Assembly: GCF_001665625.1 (NCBI RefSeq)
Contig: NZ_LZSY01000104.1
Coordinates: 1-64,000, forward strand
Origin: Mycolicibacterium peregrinum
GTDB taxonomy: Bacteria; Actinomycetota; Actinomycetes; Mycobacteriales; Mycobacteriaceae
DNA length: 64,000 bases
Reading direction: 5' to 3'
The translations under genes were made by a program, and so were the position numbers. Shown here piece by piece: positions 53,667 to 63,576 of this stretch (within the stretch, counting starts at the first letter, position 1; every line of letters starts with the position of its first letter). The notes beneath the pieces are model-generated. The model was given only the letters and a program-made list of their open reading frames with translations. It was not told the DNA's origin and made no database searches.

Positions 53667-55407
53667 GGGTCCTGTTCTCCTCTGGATTGGAAGGGATGCT
53701 GTCGGCGGCGAGAAATGCTGCGAACGGCGGGATTTCGTCGGCTGAACATTCGATGCTGAGCACCGACGGACCGTCGGTGTCCAGCGCCATACCCAATGCC
53801 CGGGGTAGGTGGCCGACGTCGGCGACGTCGTAGGCGGGCAGACCGGGGAACATCGCGGCCAGTCCGGCACCGAGCCGGCTCGGGCCGAACCTGTTGTATG
53901 AGTAGTGGTCCTCATAGAACAGCTGCTCGCGGGTGACGCACATGGCGTGCGCGTGGTTGTCGAACAATACGAAGGTGATCGGCAGCCGGTACTGCATCGC
54001 GGTGTGAATCTCCATGCCGTGCATGAAGAATGAGCCGTCACCGGCGATAACGACGGTGCGCCTTGCGGTGCCGGTGGTGGCTGTGTCAGAGGCGCGGTGA
54101 AACGTCATCCCGATCCCCGCACCGAAGCTGTAGCCCATGCCGCCCATGCCGAGTGCCACCATGAAGCGGCCGTCACGTCGGGCTGGCAGGTAGTGGATGG
54201 CCGAGGCCCCCACGTTGCCCGCGTCGACGACGATGTCGGTGCCATCGGCCAGGTCTGCGTCGAGCACTGCCATCGCGTCGCGGTACCGGATACCGGGACC
54301 GTCGTGGTCCGGTGGGCGCAGTTCGGTGCGCGGCAGGTGGTCGGGCACCCGGACCTGGGTCGGACGGTCAGTCCCGGACAACGCGCGGGCCAGCTGTGTC
54401 AACGATTCCCGCAGGTCGCCCGAGTGGACATGGGTGCACGACGGAAAGGGCACCTGGGCGCCGATCGAGTAGGTCGGCACCGAGCCCAGCACGCTGTCCA
54501 GACCGGCCCGAGCCGTCACCGTCATGCGGGTCCCCACCAGCAGGCACAAAGCACTCTGACCAGCGGCGACAGGGACCCCGGGGTGTCCCATCACACCGGC
54601 CACCCCCAGTGCGGAGGAGGAGCCGAGTCCCGGGGTGCCGGCCACGTCTTTGGCATCGGGGACGGTGGCCACCCGTGCGCGCAGTGTCGCCCGAAGTAGT
54701 TCGAGTTCGGCGCGAGCGTCGTCGCGGGCCACCTGCTCGCCGGCGATGATCGTGATCGGCCCGTCGGCCCGGCGCAACGCCTGTTCGAGCACCTGCGGAT
54801 CGCCGAAGTGGATGCCCGCTCCGGCCAGGTAGACGCTCCCGTTGGCTCGTCCGTTGACGCCGCCTCCATCCACGCAAGCCACATCGGCCTGCTGAACATC
54901 CTTGGGCAGCAACAGGACTGCTGGCCCGCCGGTTCGGGCGGCTGCCAGCGCCTCGGGCAGCGCAGTGAGGATGTCGGCGGGCCTCAGAACCCTGCGGCAG
55001 TAGACCGAGACCGCCGAGAACAGGGCGTACGCGTCCAGGCTCCCGTTGTCGCCGCTGGTGTCCTGGAAGGCCCCGCGGCCGTCGAGTGTCGTCGGTGCCT
55101 GCCCGATCAGGGCCAGCACCGGAACCCGGCTGGCCAGGGACTCCCCGAGGCCGGGCACGGTGTTGAGGCAGCCGCCACCGGAGGTCGCCGCCACCACGCC
55201 GATCCCGGCACCGCTGCGGCTGTAACCGTCTGCCATTGTGGCAGCGGAGAATTCGTGTTTGGCCAGCACCGCGGTGATGTCGTCACGAAAGTAGGCCGCG
55301 TCGTAGAGGTCCTCGATGTTGGCACCGTCCACCCCGAAGAGGTGCGAGATCCCATTTGCGGCCAGGTACCCGACGATGTGGTCCACCACCCTGTGCGCCT
55401 TGACCAT
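53647..55407 (-). CDS. TPP-dependent enzyme of the acetolactate synthase family
   Basis: 586 residues. Catalytic Glu52 in AKHEFSAATMADGYSR, and TPP/Mg motif GDGSFFMHGMEIHTAMQYRL (~456-475) ending in FDN. A full three-domain ThDP carboligase or decarboxylase. It is the first gene of the operon; ATG 55407. It lies next to condensing-enzyme and aminotransferase genes rather than ilv genes, so it is likely specialised (carboligation of a 2-oxo acid with another substrate). Confidence 0.9.
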   Translation of the reverse strand: MVKAHRVVDHIVGYLAANGISHLFGVDGANIEDLYDAAYFRDDITAVLAKHEFSAATMADGYSRSGAGIGVVAATSGGGCLNTVPGLGESLASRVPVLALIGQAPTTLDGRGAFQDTSGDNGSLDAYALFSAVSVYCRRVLRPADILTALPEALAAARTGGPAVLLLPKDVQQADVACVDGGGVNGRANGSVYLAGAGIHFGDPQVLEQALRRADGPITIIAGEQVARDDARAELELLRATLRARVATVPDAKDVAGTPGLGSSSALGVAGVMGHPGVPVAAGQSALCLLVGTRMTVTARAGLDSVLGSVPTYSIGAQVPFPSCTHVHSGDLRESLTQLARALSGTDRPTQVRVPDHLPRTELRPPDHDGPGIRYRDAMAVLDADLADGTDIVVDAGNVGASAIHYLPARRDGRFMVALGMGGMGYSFGAGIGMTFHRASDTATTGTARRTVVIAGDGSFFMHGMEIHTAMQYRLPITFVLFDNHAHAMCVTREQLFYEDHYSYNRFGPSRLGAGLAAMFPGLPAYDVADVGHLPRALGMALDTDGPSVLSIECSADEIPPFAAFLAADSIPSNPEENRTHVTARA

Positions 55408-55440
55408 GTGTCACCTACTTCCGTGCTCTGCCAGTGACAC
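55408..55440. promoter_or_regulatory. Inverted repeat upstream of the TPP-enzyme operon
   Basis: GTGTCAC (55408-55414) and GTGACAC (55434-55440) form a perfect 7-bp inverted repeat 19 bp apart, directly ahead of the operon's start codon. It could be an operator for the MarR or a looped RNA element. The remaining 169 bp to the methyltransferase hold no gene. Confidence 0.45.
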
Positions 55441-55609
55441 GACCAGTGGGCGGCGGCGGTTCACCGTGGGGACCGATTCGTCCGAACTCCCGGCGACACC
55501 GCAGGAAATGCTCAGGACATCATCAAGATCAGCCGGAACCGAGGGGGATAGTGGAGGACGGGGGTTGTTGTTACCGGGGACCGCAGGACCCCGTGATCGG
55601 AGGCATCGG

Positions 55610-56296
55610 ATGGCACAGCCGGGTATCGATTGGGAAGACGCCTATCGTCAGGAAACGCCGCCGCCGTGGAGCATCGGTGCCCCACAGCCGGAGCTTGCGC
55701 GATTGATCGAGCAGGGCAAGGTGCGCGGCGAGGTGCTCGACTCCGGATGCGGCCATGCCGCACTCTCGCTGGCCCTGGCCGAGCGGGGTTTCACCGTGGT
55801 CGGACTGGATTCCAGCCCGACGGCGATCGCAGCTGCGGCCGCGGCCGCAGCCGAACGTGGCTTGACCACAGCCAGTTTCGCGCAAGCCGACATGACCACC
55901 TTCACCGGTTACGACGGCAGGTTCAACACCGTGATCGACAGCGGCCTTCTGCACGCGCTACCGATCGATGGGCGCCGGCCCTACATCCAGGCCATCCACC
56001 GGGCCTCGGCACCGAACGCGGAACTGTACATCCTGGCCTTCGCGGCGAGGCCCTTCGGCGGCGAAGTACCCGGACCCAACGGCTTCACCGCCGACGAATT
56101 GCGCGACACCGTCGCCACCTGTTGGACGGTCGACGAGGTGCGCCCGGCCAAGCTGTACGGCAACGACAACCCGGCTGCCGGCGCCGGCGGGCCGGCGTCA
56201 GCGCCCGGGGTGGAGCGTGACGGTGCCGGTCATATCGTGATGTCCGGCTTCCTGCTGAGCGCTCACAAGGATCCCGGGCTGCCCCGAGCGCCGTAA
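55610..56296 (+). CDS. SAM-dependent methyltransferase
   Basis: 228 residues, ATG 55610 with CGGAGG 6 nt upstream. SAM site VLDSGCGHAALSLALAERGFTVVGLDSS; then FNTVIDSGLLHALPIDGRR. Class I fold; acceptor unknown. It is divergent from the TPP-enzyme operon and could belong to that pathway, or be an unrelated neighbour. Confidence 0.85.
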   Translation: MAQPGIDWEDAYRQETPPPWSIGAPQPELARLIEQGKVRGEVLDSGCGHAALSLALAERGFTVVGLDSSPTAIAAAAAAAAERGLTTASFAQADMTTFTGYDGRFNTVIDSGLLHALPIDGRRPYIQAIHRASAPNAELYILAFAARPFGGEVPGPNGFTADELRDTVATCWTVDEVRPAKLYGNDNPAAGAGGPASAPGVERDGAGHIVMSGFLLSAHKDPGLPRAP

Positions 56297-56320
56297 CCGA
56301 ACCGGACGCTCGGCGCTCGC

Positions 56321-57055
56321 TCAGAGCTGCTTTTCGAGCAGTACCTTGCCTTCGGGCGACGTAACCAGTTGCACCGCAGCGATATCCGACATCGGCATCT
56401 GGGTGTTGCCGCTGGGCAGTGCGGTGGCGCCGGACAACCCGATCCACGTCGCGACCTCGTTGCGGCTGCCGTCCCGGCCGACCACCATCATGCCGAGATT
56501 CTGCGGGGGCGCGTCCTGCTTGCCCCAGCTGCCATAACTGCAGGCCATGTCGATGCGGGTCCCCCAGGAGTAACTGGTCATCGCGATGCTGGCGTTGATG
56601 GGCGTGTCGGAGACCTTGCTCATCGCCAGCATCTGGGCGCTCTGCTGCTCGGAACCGCTGTGCAGACCGAACACCTCGGGGCGGATGCCGACCACCACAC
56701 CGAGCGCCAGCAGCGCAGCGGCCACACCCACGGCGGCCGTGGTCACCCAGCGCGACCGGCGCCGCCCCCAGCTGACCTTGGCCAGCACGGACTGCAACAC
56801 CTCGGGCCGCAGCGGCGGATCGGGCTGTTCGGATTCGAGGGCGAGCACGTCGTCCAGATCGAGCATGGCCAGTAGAGCGGGCATGCCAGTCAACTCGGCC
56901 ACCGCGGAACGGCACTGCGCACAGCCATCCAGGTGAGCCTCGTACTCGCGTCGCTCGCTGCTTTCCAGCGAACCCAGCACGTAGGCCGCATCCCAGGTCC
57001 GGTACTTGTCGAGCTCAGCCGGATCAGGGATGTGGGGCACATCGAACCGTGTCAT
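56321..57055 (-). CDS. rslA: Anti-sigma factor of SigL
   Basis: 244 residues. Zinc motif H41-x3-C45-x2-C48 (HLDGCAQC), one membrane segment at ~100-122 (WVTTAAVGVAAALLALGVVVGI) and an extracytoplasmic domain. Overlaps sigL (ATGA). By position and motif the counterpart of Rv0736, which sequesters SigL and releases it on redox stress. Confidence 0.93.
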   Translation of the reverse strand: MTRFDVPHIPDPAELDKYRTWDAAYVLGSLESSERREYEAHLDGCAQCRSAVAELTGMPALLAMLDLDDVLALESEQPDPPLRPEVLQSVLAKVSWGRRRSRWVTTAAVGVAAALLALGVVVGIRPEVFGLHSGSEQQSAQMLAMSKVSDTPINASIAMTSYSWGTRIDMACSYGSWGKQDAPPQNLGMMVVGRDGSRNEVATWIGLSGATALPSGNTQMPMSDIAAVQLVTSPEGKVLLEKQL

Positions 57056-57612
57056 CGTGTCACCCCCATTTCCTGCAAGTTCAGTCTCAGTGCGCGTACC
57101 GCATAGTGCAGCCGCGATTTCACGGTGCCCTCGGGTATATGCAGATCGTCCGCGATCTGCCCGGTGGTCCAGCCCTGGTAGTACGCCCGGCGGACCACTG
57201 CCCGGTGTTCGTCGGATAGTTGGCTCAATGCCGTGGTCAGGAGGATTCGGTCCAACGCGTTGTCCACTTTGTCTGGGGTGGCGGCAGCCTTTGAATGCTC
57301 TGCCACCTGTTCGGGGTCGGGCACCCCGGTTTCGTTCCGAAAGCGGGCGCTTCGGCGTTCATCAATGATCATGTTTCGCGCCACCGTAAACAACCACGCC
57401 CGTGCCGAACGTTCGGTATCTGGAGCGGCATCAGGCGGATGAGCGCTTGCGAGAAGACCGTCAGGCTTATGACGCCACGCACGCAGCAACGTTTCCTGCA
57501 CCACGTCCTCGGCCCGGGCCCGATCACCCGTGAGCCGCAGGGCATAGCGCCATAGCGCAGCAGCATGCTCGTCGTAGAGCATCCGCATCATGGCGGCCTC
57601 CGGATCATCCAC
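57052..57612 (-). CDS. sigL: ECF RNA polymerase sigma factor SigL
   Basis: 186 residues, GTG start with GGAGG upstream. Region 2 (DRARAEDVVQETLLRAWRH; ARAWLFTVARNMIIDERR) and region 4 (LSDEHRAVVRRAYYQGWTTGQIADDLHIPEGTVKSRLHYAVRALR). Counterpart of Rv0735 in the secY-adk-mapA-sigL-rslA order. It should transcribe itself from the promoter just upstream. Confidence 0.95.
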   Translation of the reverse strand: MDDPEAAMMRMLYDEHAAALWRYALRLTGDRARAEDVVQETLLRAWRHKPDGLLASAHPPDAAPDTERSARAWLFTVARNMIIDERRSARFRNETGVPDPEQVAEHSKAAATPDKVDNALDRILLTTALSQLSDEHRAVVRRAYYQGWTTGQIADDLHIPEGTVKSRLHYAVRALRLNLQEMGVTR

Positions 57613-57630
57613 TTCCCTACCTCCGTCTGT

Positions 57631-57658
57631 GACACGACGTTGGTGGCGATCCGGTTCA
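57631..57658 (-). promoter_or_regulatory. SigL autoregulatory promoter
   Basis: Minus strand: TGAACC (57658-57653), a 16-bp spacer, CGTGTC (57636-57631), ending 18 bp before the sigL GTG. This is the SigL consensus (TGAACC / CGTGTC) known from M. tuberculosis. Confidence 0.88.
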
Positions 57659-57727
57659 ATTAGAACCTTTGCGCTCCGGCTGACACCAGCGATGGCGCGC
57701 GTTTCGAGTATTGATTGCTGGCGTTAA

Positions 57728-58525
57728 TTACCGGGTGAGGATTCGGGGGCCGTTTTCGGTGACGGCGACGGTGTGCTCCCAGTGCGCCGCACGGGTCCCG
57801 TCGGCGGTGACGACGGTCCACTCGTCGTCGAGAATCACGGTCTCGGTGGTGCCCAGGGTCAGCATGGGCTCGATCGCCAGTACCGAGCCGGGCTCCAGGT
57901 ACGGCCCGCGGCCGGGTGAACCCTCGTTGGGCAGGAACGGGTCCATGTGCATCTGGCGGCCGATACCGTGACCACCGTAGCCGTCGACGATGCCGTACTT
58001 GCGGTCGTGCCGGGCCTCGGCGGCGTGGGTCTCGACCTCGATCGCGTGCGAGACGTCGGTCAGCCGGTTTCCGGGCAGCATCGCGGCGATCCCGGCCTCC
58101 ATGGCGGATTTCGTTGCTGCAGAAAGAGCTTCGTCGGCGGCGATGAGTGCGCCGACGCCGAAGGTGACGGCCGAGTCACCGTGCCACCCGTCGACGATCG
58201 CGCCGCAGTCGATGGACACCAGATCACCGGCGGCCAATTTCTCGCCCGCTGACGGAATGCCGTGCACCACACGGTCATTGACCGAGGCGCAGATGCTGGC
58301 CGGAAATCCGTGGTAGCCGAGGAACGACGGGGTGCCGCCACCGTCACGGATGACGGACTCGGCGATCTGATCCAGCTCGAGTGTGGACACGCCGGGGGCG
58401 GCGGCCGCCTGGACGGCCCGCAGTGCCGAGGCGACGAGCGCCCCGGCCACAGCCATCGCGTCCAACTCTCCGGCGCTGCGCTGCGCAACGACCTTGCGCT
58501 TGCGCAACCCCGGCAATCTGATCAC
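57728..58525 (-). CDS. mapA: Methionine aminopeptidase MapA
   Basis: 265 residues, GTG start overlapping adk (GTGA). Removes initiator Met. Metal ligands in [34 protein letters not shown] and WEHTVAVT. Type Ia length; counterpart of Rv0734. Confidence 0.95.
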   Translation of the reverse strand: MIRLPGLRKRKVVAQRSAGELDAMAVAGALVASALRAVQAAAAPGVSTLELDQIAESVIRDGGGTPSFLGYHGFPASICASVNDRVVHGIPSAGEKLAAGDLVSIDCGAIVDGWHGDSAVTFGVGALIAADEALSAATKSAMEAGIAAMLPGNRLTDVSHAIEVETHAAEARHDRKYGIVDGYGGHGIGRQMHMDPFLPNEGSPGRGPYLEPGSVLAIEPMLTLGTTETVILDDEWTVVTADGTRAAHWEHTVAVTENGPRILTR

Positions 58526-59067
58526 TTACCCAGTGCCTGCAATGCGCGGGCGAACACCTCGTCGAGGGCGCCCACCGCATCCACGGTCTTGAGGTCGTCG
58601 CGGTAGTACTCCAGCAGCGGCTCGGTCTCGTCGCGGTAGACCTTCATGCGGTTACGGATGACCTCGTCGGTGTCGTCGGCGCGGCCACGGCCCTTGAGCC
58701 GGGTCAGCAACTCGTCCTCGGACACCTGGAACTCCACCACTGCGTCGAGCTTGTGGTTGCGCGCGGCGAGCATGTCCTTGAGCGCGCCCGCCTGCTCGAC
58801 CGAACGGGGGTAGCCGTCGAGGATGAACCCGTCGGCGGCGTCGGCCTGGTCGATACGGTCCTCCACGAGGCGGTTCGTCAGCTCGGCCGGCACGAGATCG
58901 CCGGCGTCCAGGTAGCGCTTGGCCTCCAGTCCGAGCGGAGTGCCGTCACCGATGTTCTTGCGGAACAGATCCCCGGTGGAGATTTGCGGGATGCCGAGCT
59001 TCTCGGACAGCTTCTCTGCCTGCGTGCCTTTGCCCGCACCGGGCGGTCCGAGTAGAACGACTCTCAC
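58522..59067 (-). CDS. adk: Adenylate kinase
   Basis: 181 residues, GTG start overlapping the secY stop. P-loop GPPGAGKGT (7-15), [10 protein letters not shown] and [13 protein letters not shown]. Short form without the zinc/LID insertion, as in Rv0733. ATP+AMP to 2 ADP. Confidence 0.97.
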   Translation of the reverse strand: MRVVLLGPPGAGKGTQAEKLSEKLGIPQISTGDLFRKNIGDGTPLGLEAKRYLDAGDLVPAELTNRLVEDRIDQADAADGFILDGYPRSVEQAGALKDMLAARNHKLDAVVEFQVSEDELLTRLKGRGRADDTDEVIRNRMKVYRDETEPLLEYYRDDLKTVDAVGALDEVFARALQALGK

Positions 59068-60389
59068 TTCAGGAACCCTTCGTAGTTACGTTGCATGAGC
59101 TGGCTCTCGATCTGTTTCACGGTATCCAGGCCCACACCGATCATGATGAGAACCGCGGTACCGCCGAACGGCAGATTCTGTACCGAGCCGGTGTTGCCGA
59201 TCTGCAGGAACAGGTTCGGCAGAACGGCGATCACACCGAGGTAGATCGAACCGGGCAGGGTGATCCGGCCGAGCACGTACCGCAGGTAGTCCGCGGTGGG
59301 CTTGCCGGGACGGATGCCCGGGATGAATCCGCCGAACTTCTTCATCTCATCAGCGCGCTCGTCCGGGTTGAACGTGATCGACACGTAGAAGTACGTGAAG
59401 AAGATGATCAGGCCGAAGTAGATCGCGATGTAGACGGGATCGGCGGGATTCGTCAGGTAGTCGGCGACGAACTTGTCCCACCATCCGGTGCCCGGGTTGG
59501 AGCTGCCGCTCTGGATCAGCTGAGTGATCAGGTGCGGGATGTAGATCAGCGAGGACGCGAAGATCACCGGGATGACGCCGGCCTGGTTGACCTTGAGCGG
59601 CAGGTAGGTGGAGGTACCGCCGTACATCTTGCGGCCCACCATGCGCTTGGCGTACTGGACCGGGATACGGCGCTGGCCCTGCTCGACGAACACCACGCCG
59701 ATGATGATCAGCAGCGTCGCGGCAACGACGGCGGTGAACACCAGGCCGCCGCGGCTCTCCAGGATGGTCTGGCCCTCGGACGGGATCCGGGCGGCGATAC
59801 CGGCGAAGATCAGCAGCGACATGCCGTTGCCGATGCCCCGCTCGGTGATGAGCTCGCCCATCCACATCACCAGCGCTGCGCCTGCGGTCATCACCAGCAC
59901 GATGACGATCAGTCCGAAGACCGAGCTGTCCTGGATGATGTCGAGGCTGCAGCCCTGCAGCAGCCCGCCGTTGGCGGCCAGCGCCACGATGCTGGTGGCC
60001 TGCAGGACCGCCAGCGCGATCGAGAGATAACGCGTGTACTGCGTCATCTTGGCCTGACCGGCCTGGCCTTCCTTCTGCAACTGCTCGAAACGCGGAATCA
60101 CCACGACCAACAGCTGCACGATGATGCTGGCGGTGATGTAGGGCATGACGCCCACCGCGAACACCGTCAGCTGCAGCAGCGCGCCGCCGGAAAACAGGTT
60201 GATCAACGAGTAGATCTGGGCGGAGTCGCCGCCGCTGACCTGCTCGATGCACTTTTGGACGTTCGGGTAGTTAACCCCCGGAGACGGGATCGACGCGCCG
60301 GCCCGGTAGAGAATCACCAGGCCCAACGTGAACAGGATCTTGCGTCTGAGGTCGGCCGTCCGCAGCGATGAGATGAAAGCCGAAAGCAC
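59064..60389 (-). CDS. secY: Preprotein translocase subunit SecY
   Basis: 441 residues, ten membrane segments; [11 protein letters not shown] and [25 protein letters not shown] are typical. Housekeeping SecYEG channel, counterpart of Rv0732. GTG start with GGAGGAAGA upstream. First gene of a coupled secY-adk-mapA unit. Confidence 0.97.
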   Translation of the reverse strand: MLSAFISSLRTADLRRKILFTLGLVILYRAGASIPSPGVNYPNVQKCIEQVSGGDSAQIYSLINLFSGGALLQLTVFAVGVMPYITASIIVQLLVVVIPRFEQLQKEGQAGQAKMTQYTRYLSIALAVLQATSIVALAANGGLLQGCSLDIIQDSSVFGLIVIVLVMTAGAALVMWMGELITERGIGNGMSLLIFAGIAARIPSEGQTILESRGGLVFTAVVAATLLIIIGVVFVEQGQRRIPVQYAKRMVGRKMYGGTSTYLPLKVNQAGVIPVIFASSLIYIPHLITQLIQSGSSNPGTGWWDKFVADYLTNPADPVYIAIYFGLIIFFTYFYVSITFNPDERADEMKKFGGFIPGIRPGKPTADYLRYVLGRITLPGSIYLGVIAVLPNLFLQIGNTGSVQNLPFGGTAVLIMIGVGLDTVKQIESQLMQRNYEGFLK

Positions 60390-60702
60390 TCTTCCTCCTG
60401 CGCAGCCGACCTCTCAGCGCGGCGTGCCAAACGGGGCTGGTGGAGCCAGCGTCAATGGTCAAGTCGTGTACGACCGCCCGGCAGGCGCGCAGCCTGCGAA
60501 CTCAGTCGTCAAATCAGTCTACGAGAGTAACAGTTGCCCCCGAGTACCCCCGTCATGCACCCGCGCCCGCCCGCCTCGATCCGGCCGGTGTCCGGCCGAG
60601 CTGCGGAGCAGAGCTTCTCTTCAGAATCGGAGCGTACAGTCGGCGACAGCTCATTACACCACCTAACTAACACGTTGATTTCGACTGAACAAAGGGGAAT
60701 TC
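60390..60702. other. Intergenic region between secY and the methyltransferase cluster
   Basis: 313 bp without a gene. It must hold the secY (minus) and methyltransferase (plus) promoters. A GCAGGC-GCGCA-GCCTGC hairpin lies at 60481-60497. AAAGGGG (60692-60698) is the ribosome-binding site of the first methyltransferase. No -35/-10 pair is convincing. Confidence 0.5.
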
Positions 60703-61617
60703 ATGGCCCGGACTGCTGACGACTCGTGGGATCTGGCCTCCAGCGTGGGTGCCACGGCGACGATGGTCGCGGCAGCGCGCGCAATGGCCACCAATGCCGA
60801 TGATCCGGTGATCGACGACCCCTTCGCCGCTCCCCTGGTCCGCGCTGTCGGGATGGACTTCTTCACCAAACTGGCCGACGAGAACTTCACCACCGAAGGA
60901 CTCGACGAGGAGGCCACAACAGGGCTGATCCGATTCGCCAACGGCATGGCCGCCCGCACCCGATTTTTCGACGACTTCTTCCTGAGCGCGTGCCGTGCCG
61001 GTATCCGGCAGGCGGTCATCCTCGCGACCGGACTGGACTCGCGGGCCTACCGGCTGCCGTGGCCGGACGGCACCGTCGTCTACGAGGTCGATCAGCCCGA
61101 GGTGATCGAGTTCAAGAGCGCCACCCTGGCGGACCTCGGCGCGGTACCGACCACCGACCGCCGCACCGTTGCCATCGACCTGCGCTTCGACTGGCCCTCG
61201 GCGTTGACGGAGGCCGGGTTCGACCCGTCGCTACCGACCGCATGGATCGCCGAGGGGTTGCTGGGTTATCTGCCGGGGGACGCCCAGGACCGTTTGCTCG
61301 ACCAGGTCACCGCGCTGAGTGCGCCTGGCAGCCGATTCGGTGTCGAGGGCGTGCCCGCCACCGAGTCCAACGACGAAGAGACGATCCGGGCCAGAATGCA
61401 GGAGTTCACCGACCGCTGGCGGGCACACGGCCTGGACATGGACCTCAACGAGCTGATCTTCCTCGGAGACCGTGCCGATGTGACGACGTATCTGGAAGGG
61501 CATGCCTGGAAGACCACGAGCATCTCGTCCAACGATCTGCTGGTCCGTACGGGTCTGCCCCCGGTCGAGGATGAGGCCCACGCGGCATCGGTCCTCTACA
61601 TCAGCGCCGAGAAGTGA
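60703..61617 (+). CDS. LCM-family SAM-dependent methyltransferase, copy 1
   Basis: 304 residues of the mycobacterial TIGR00027-type family (Rv0731c-like): start [31 protein letters not shown] site [37 protein letters not shown]. Probably O-methylates a carboxylate or hydroxyl; the substrate is unknown. First of four tandem genes with gaps of 12-18 bp. Confidence 0.92.
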   Translation: MARTADDSWDLASSVGATATMVAAARAMATNADDPVIDDPFAAPLVRAVGMDFFTKLADENFTTEGLDEEATTGLIRFANGMAARTRFFDDFFLSACRAGIRQAVILATGLDSRAYRLPWPDGTVVYEVDQPEVIEFKSATLADLGAVPTTDRRTVAIDLRFDWPSALTEAGFDPSLPTAWIAEGLLGYLPGDAQDRLLDQVTALSAPGSRFGVEGVPATESNDEETIRARMQEFTDRWRAHGLDMDLNELIFLGDRADVTTYLEGHAWKTTSISSNDLLVRTGLPPVEDEAHAASVLYISAEK

Positions 61618-61629
61618 GGCGGGCGAGCG

Positions 61630-62640
61630 ATGGCACGGTCTGACGCCGACAGCTGGGATCTGGCCTCCAGCGTGGGTGCGACGGCGACGATGGTCGCCGC
61701 GGCCCGCGCGATGGCGTCTGCCGAACCCGATCCGCTGATCAACGACCCCTACGCGGCGGATCTGGTGCGTGCGGTCGGGGTGGAGTTCTTCACCAAACTC
61801 GTCGACGGCGAGATCGACCTCGACGGCGAGCTGGCCGACGGCGCCGCGCTGATGACCGGTGTGATGGCGGTGCGGACAAAGTTCTTCGACGACTTCTTCA
61901 CCGCCGCCGTAGGCGGCAATTCCACGGAGGCTGCCGTAGGCGGCAATTCCACGGAGGCCGCCGTAGGCGGCAGTTCCAACGGTGCGGCCATAGGCGGCAA
62001 TTCCGCAGCTGCCGGCGACGCCGGGATCCGGCAGGCCGTGATCCTGGCCTCGGGCCTGGACTCGCGCGCCTATCGGCTGCCGTGGCCGGACGGCACGGTG
62101 GTCTACGAGATCGACCAGCCCGCGGTGATCGGCGCCAAGTCGGCCACCATGGCGCAGATCGGGGCCACCCCAACGGCCGACCGCCGCACGGTGGCCGTCG
62201 ATCTCCGGGATGATTGGCCCGCGGCCCTGCGGGCGGCCGGCTTCGATCCGACCGCACCGAGCGCATGGAGTGCCGAGGGCCTGCTGGCCTATCTGCCCCC
62301 TGACGCCCAGGACCGGTTGTTCGACAACATCACCGCGCTCAGCGCCCCGCGCAGCCGGCTGGCCACCGAGTATCACCTGCCGGGCATGGCGGTGGACCTG
62401 CGCGAGCGCGGACAGGTGCTGAGCGAGCAGTGGCGTCAGCACGGACTGGACCTCGACCTGGCCAACCTCTGGTACGACGGCGAGCGCAATTCGGTCGTCG
62501 ACTACCTGACCGACCGCGGATGGTCGGTCACCGCCCGGCGCCGGCCTGAGCTTTTCGCCGAATACGGCCGCGAATTCCCCACCGCAGAAGCCGCTGCGCC
62601 ACAACGCAACTCGCAGGCTGTCATCGCCATCCGAGACTAG
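61630..62640 (+). CDS. LCM-family methyltransferase, copy 2, with minisatellite insert
   Basis: 336 residues, about 30 longer than its neighbours. [21 protein letters not shown] at the start and [18 protein letters not shown] after the insert are intact. Residues ~92-127 are four 9-residue units (AAVGGNSTE-like) between FFDDFF and AGIRQ, where the paralogues have 4-5 residues. The insert is at a surface loop before the SAM motif, so activity may be retained. Confidence 0.9.
   Translation: MARSDADSWDLASSVGATATMVAAARAMASAEPDPLINDPYAADLVRAVGVEFFTKLVDGEIDLDGELADGAALMTGVMAVRTKFFDDFFTAAVGGNSTEAAVGGNSTEAAVGGSSNGAAIGGNSAAAGDAGIRQAVILASGLDSRAYRLPWPDGTVVYEIDQPAVIGAKSATMAQIGATPTADRRTVAVDLRDDWPAALRAAGFDPTAPSAWSAEGLLAYLPPDAQDRLFDNITALSAPRSRLATEYHLPGMAVDLRERGQVLSEQWRQHGLDLDLANLWYDGERNSVVDYLTDRGWSVTARRRPELFAEYGREFPTAEAAAPQRNSQAVIAIRD
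61903..62010 (+). repeat. In-frame 27-bp minisatellite, four units
   Basis: Units at 61903-61929, 61930-61956, 61957-61983 and 61984-62010. The first two differ at one base; the last two are more diverged. Each contains the palindrome GCCGCCGTAGGCGGC or a close variant. It encodes [36 protein letters not shown]. Confidence 0.92.
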
Positions 62641-62652
62641 GAGCACCATTTC

Positions 62653-63558
62653 ATGACCCGCACCGAAGGCGACAGCTGGGATCTGGCCACGAGCGTCGGC
62701 GCGACCGCGACCGGTGTCGCGGCCTCCCGGGCGCTGGCCACCAAGCAGCCCGACCCACTCATCAACGATCCGTTCGCCGACGCGCTGGTGCGTGCGGTCG
62801 GTCTGGAGCACAGCATCCGGCTCGCTGACGGCGAGGTGTGCGTCGAGGGCGATGTGATGCTGGACCGGCAGCGGATGTGTGAGCAGATCGCCGTCCGTAC
62901 CCGCTTTTTCGACGACTTCTTCACCGATGCTTCGGCGGCCGGTATCCGGCAGGCGGTGATCCTGGCCTCCGGCCTGGACACGCGCGCCTACCGGCTGGCC
63001 TGGCCGGCCGGCAGCGTCGTGTTCGAGGTGGATCAGCCGGCAGTGCTGGAGTTCAAGACCCGCACCCTGACCGATCTCGAGGCCGAGCCGGCCGCCGAGC
63101 TGCACACCGTGCCCGTCGACCTGCGCGATGACTGGCCCGCGGCGTTGCGCGCCAACGGTTTCGATCCACAGCTGCCGACCGCCTGGATCGCCGAGGGTCT
63201 GCTGATCTATCTGCCGCCGGAAGCCCAGGACCGGTTGTTCGACAACATCACCGCGCTCAGCGCCCCGGGTAGCCGGCTCGCCACCGAGCACATGGACGCC
63301 GCCTCGCTCAACGACAAGTGGACCGAGCGGGTCAGCCAGTGGTCGAAGAAGGTCGGCTCCGATATGGATCTGAAGGACCTGTTCTACTCCGGCGAGCGAA
63401 CAGCCGCCCGCGACTACCTCACCGCACACGGGTGGGACGCGACTGTGCAGCCCACCCGGGCCGCCTACGCGTCGCACGGTTTCCCCTACCCCGAGGAGCT
63501 TGACGACCTCGCCGGTGATTCTGGTTATCTGTCAGCAACACTCAAGACATCGAAGTAG
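62653..63558 (+). CDS. LCM-family methyltransferase, copy 3
   Basis: 301 residues. [56 protein letters not shown] and [33 protein letters not shown] match copies 1, 2 and 4. Separated from copy 2 by 12 bp with AGGAGCACC upstream. Confidence 0.92.
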   Translation: MTRTEGDSWDLATSVGATATGVAASRALATKQPDPLINDPFADALVRAVGLEHSIRLADGEVCVEGDVMLDRQRMCEQIAVRTRFFDDFFTDASAAGIRQAVILASGLDTRAYRLAWPAGSVVFEVDQPAVLEFKTRTLTDLEAEPAAELHTVPVDLRDDWPAALRANGFDPQLPTAWIAEGLLIYLPPEAQDRLFDNITALSAPGSRLATEHMDAASLNDKWTERVSQWSKKVGSDMDLKDLFYSGERTAARDYLTAHGWDATVQPTRAAYASHGFPYPEELDDLAGDSGYLSATLKTSK

Positions 63559-63576
63559 ACGACCGGGAGGCGCACG

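Noticed and set aside
61903-62010. CRISPR-like array
   Set aside because: Units are contiguous, in frame and without spacers; it is a coding minisatellite.
61231-63477. 748-codon open frame antisense to the methyltransferase array
   Set aside because: Its internal repeats merely mirror the paralogous genes and the minisatellite on the other strand.
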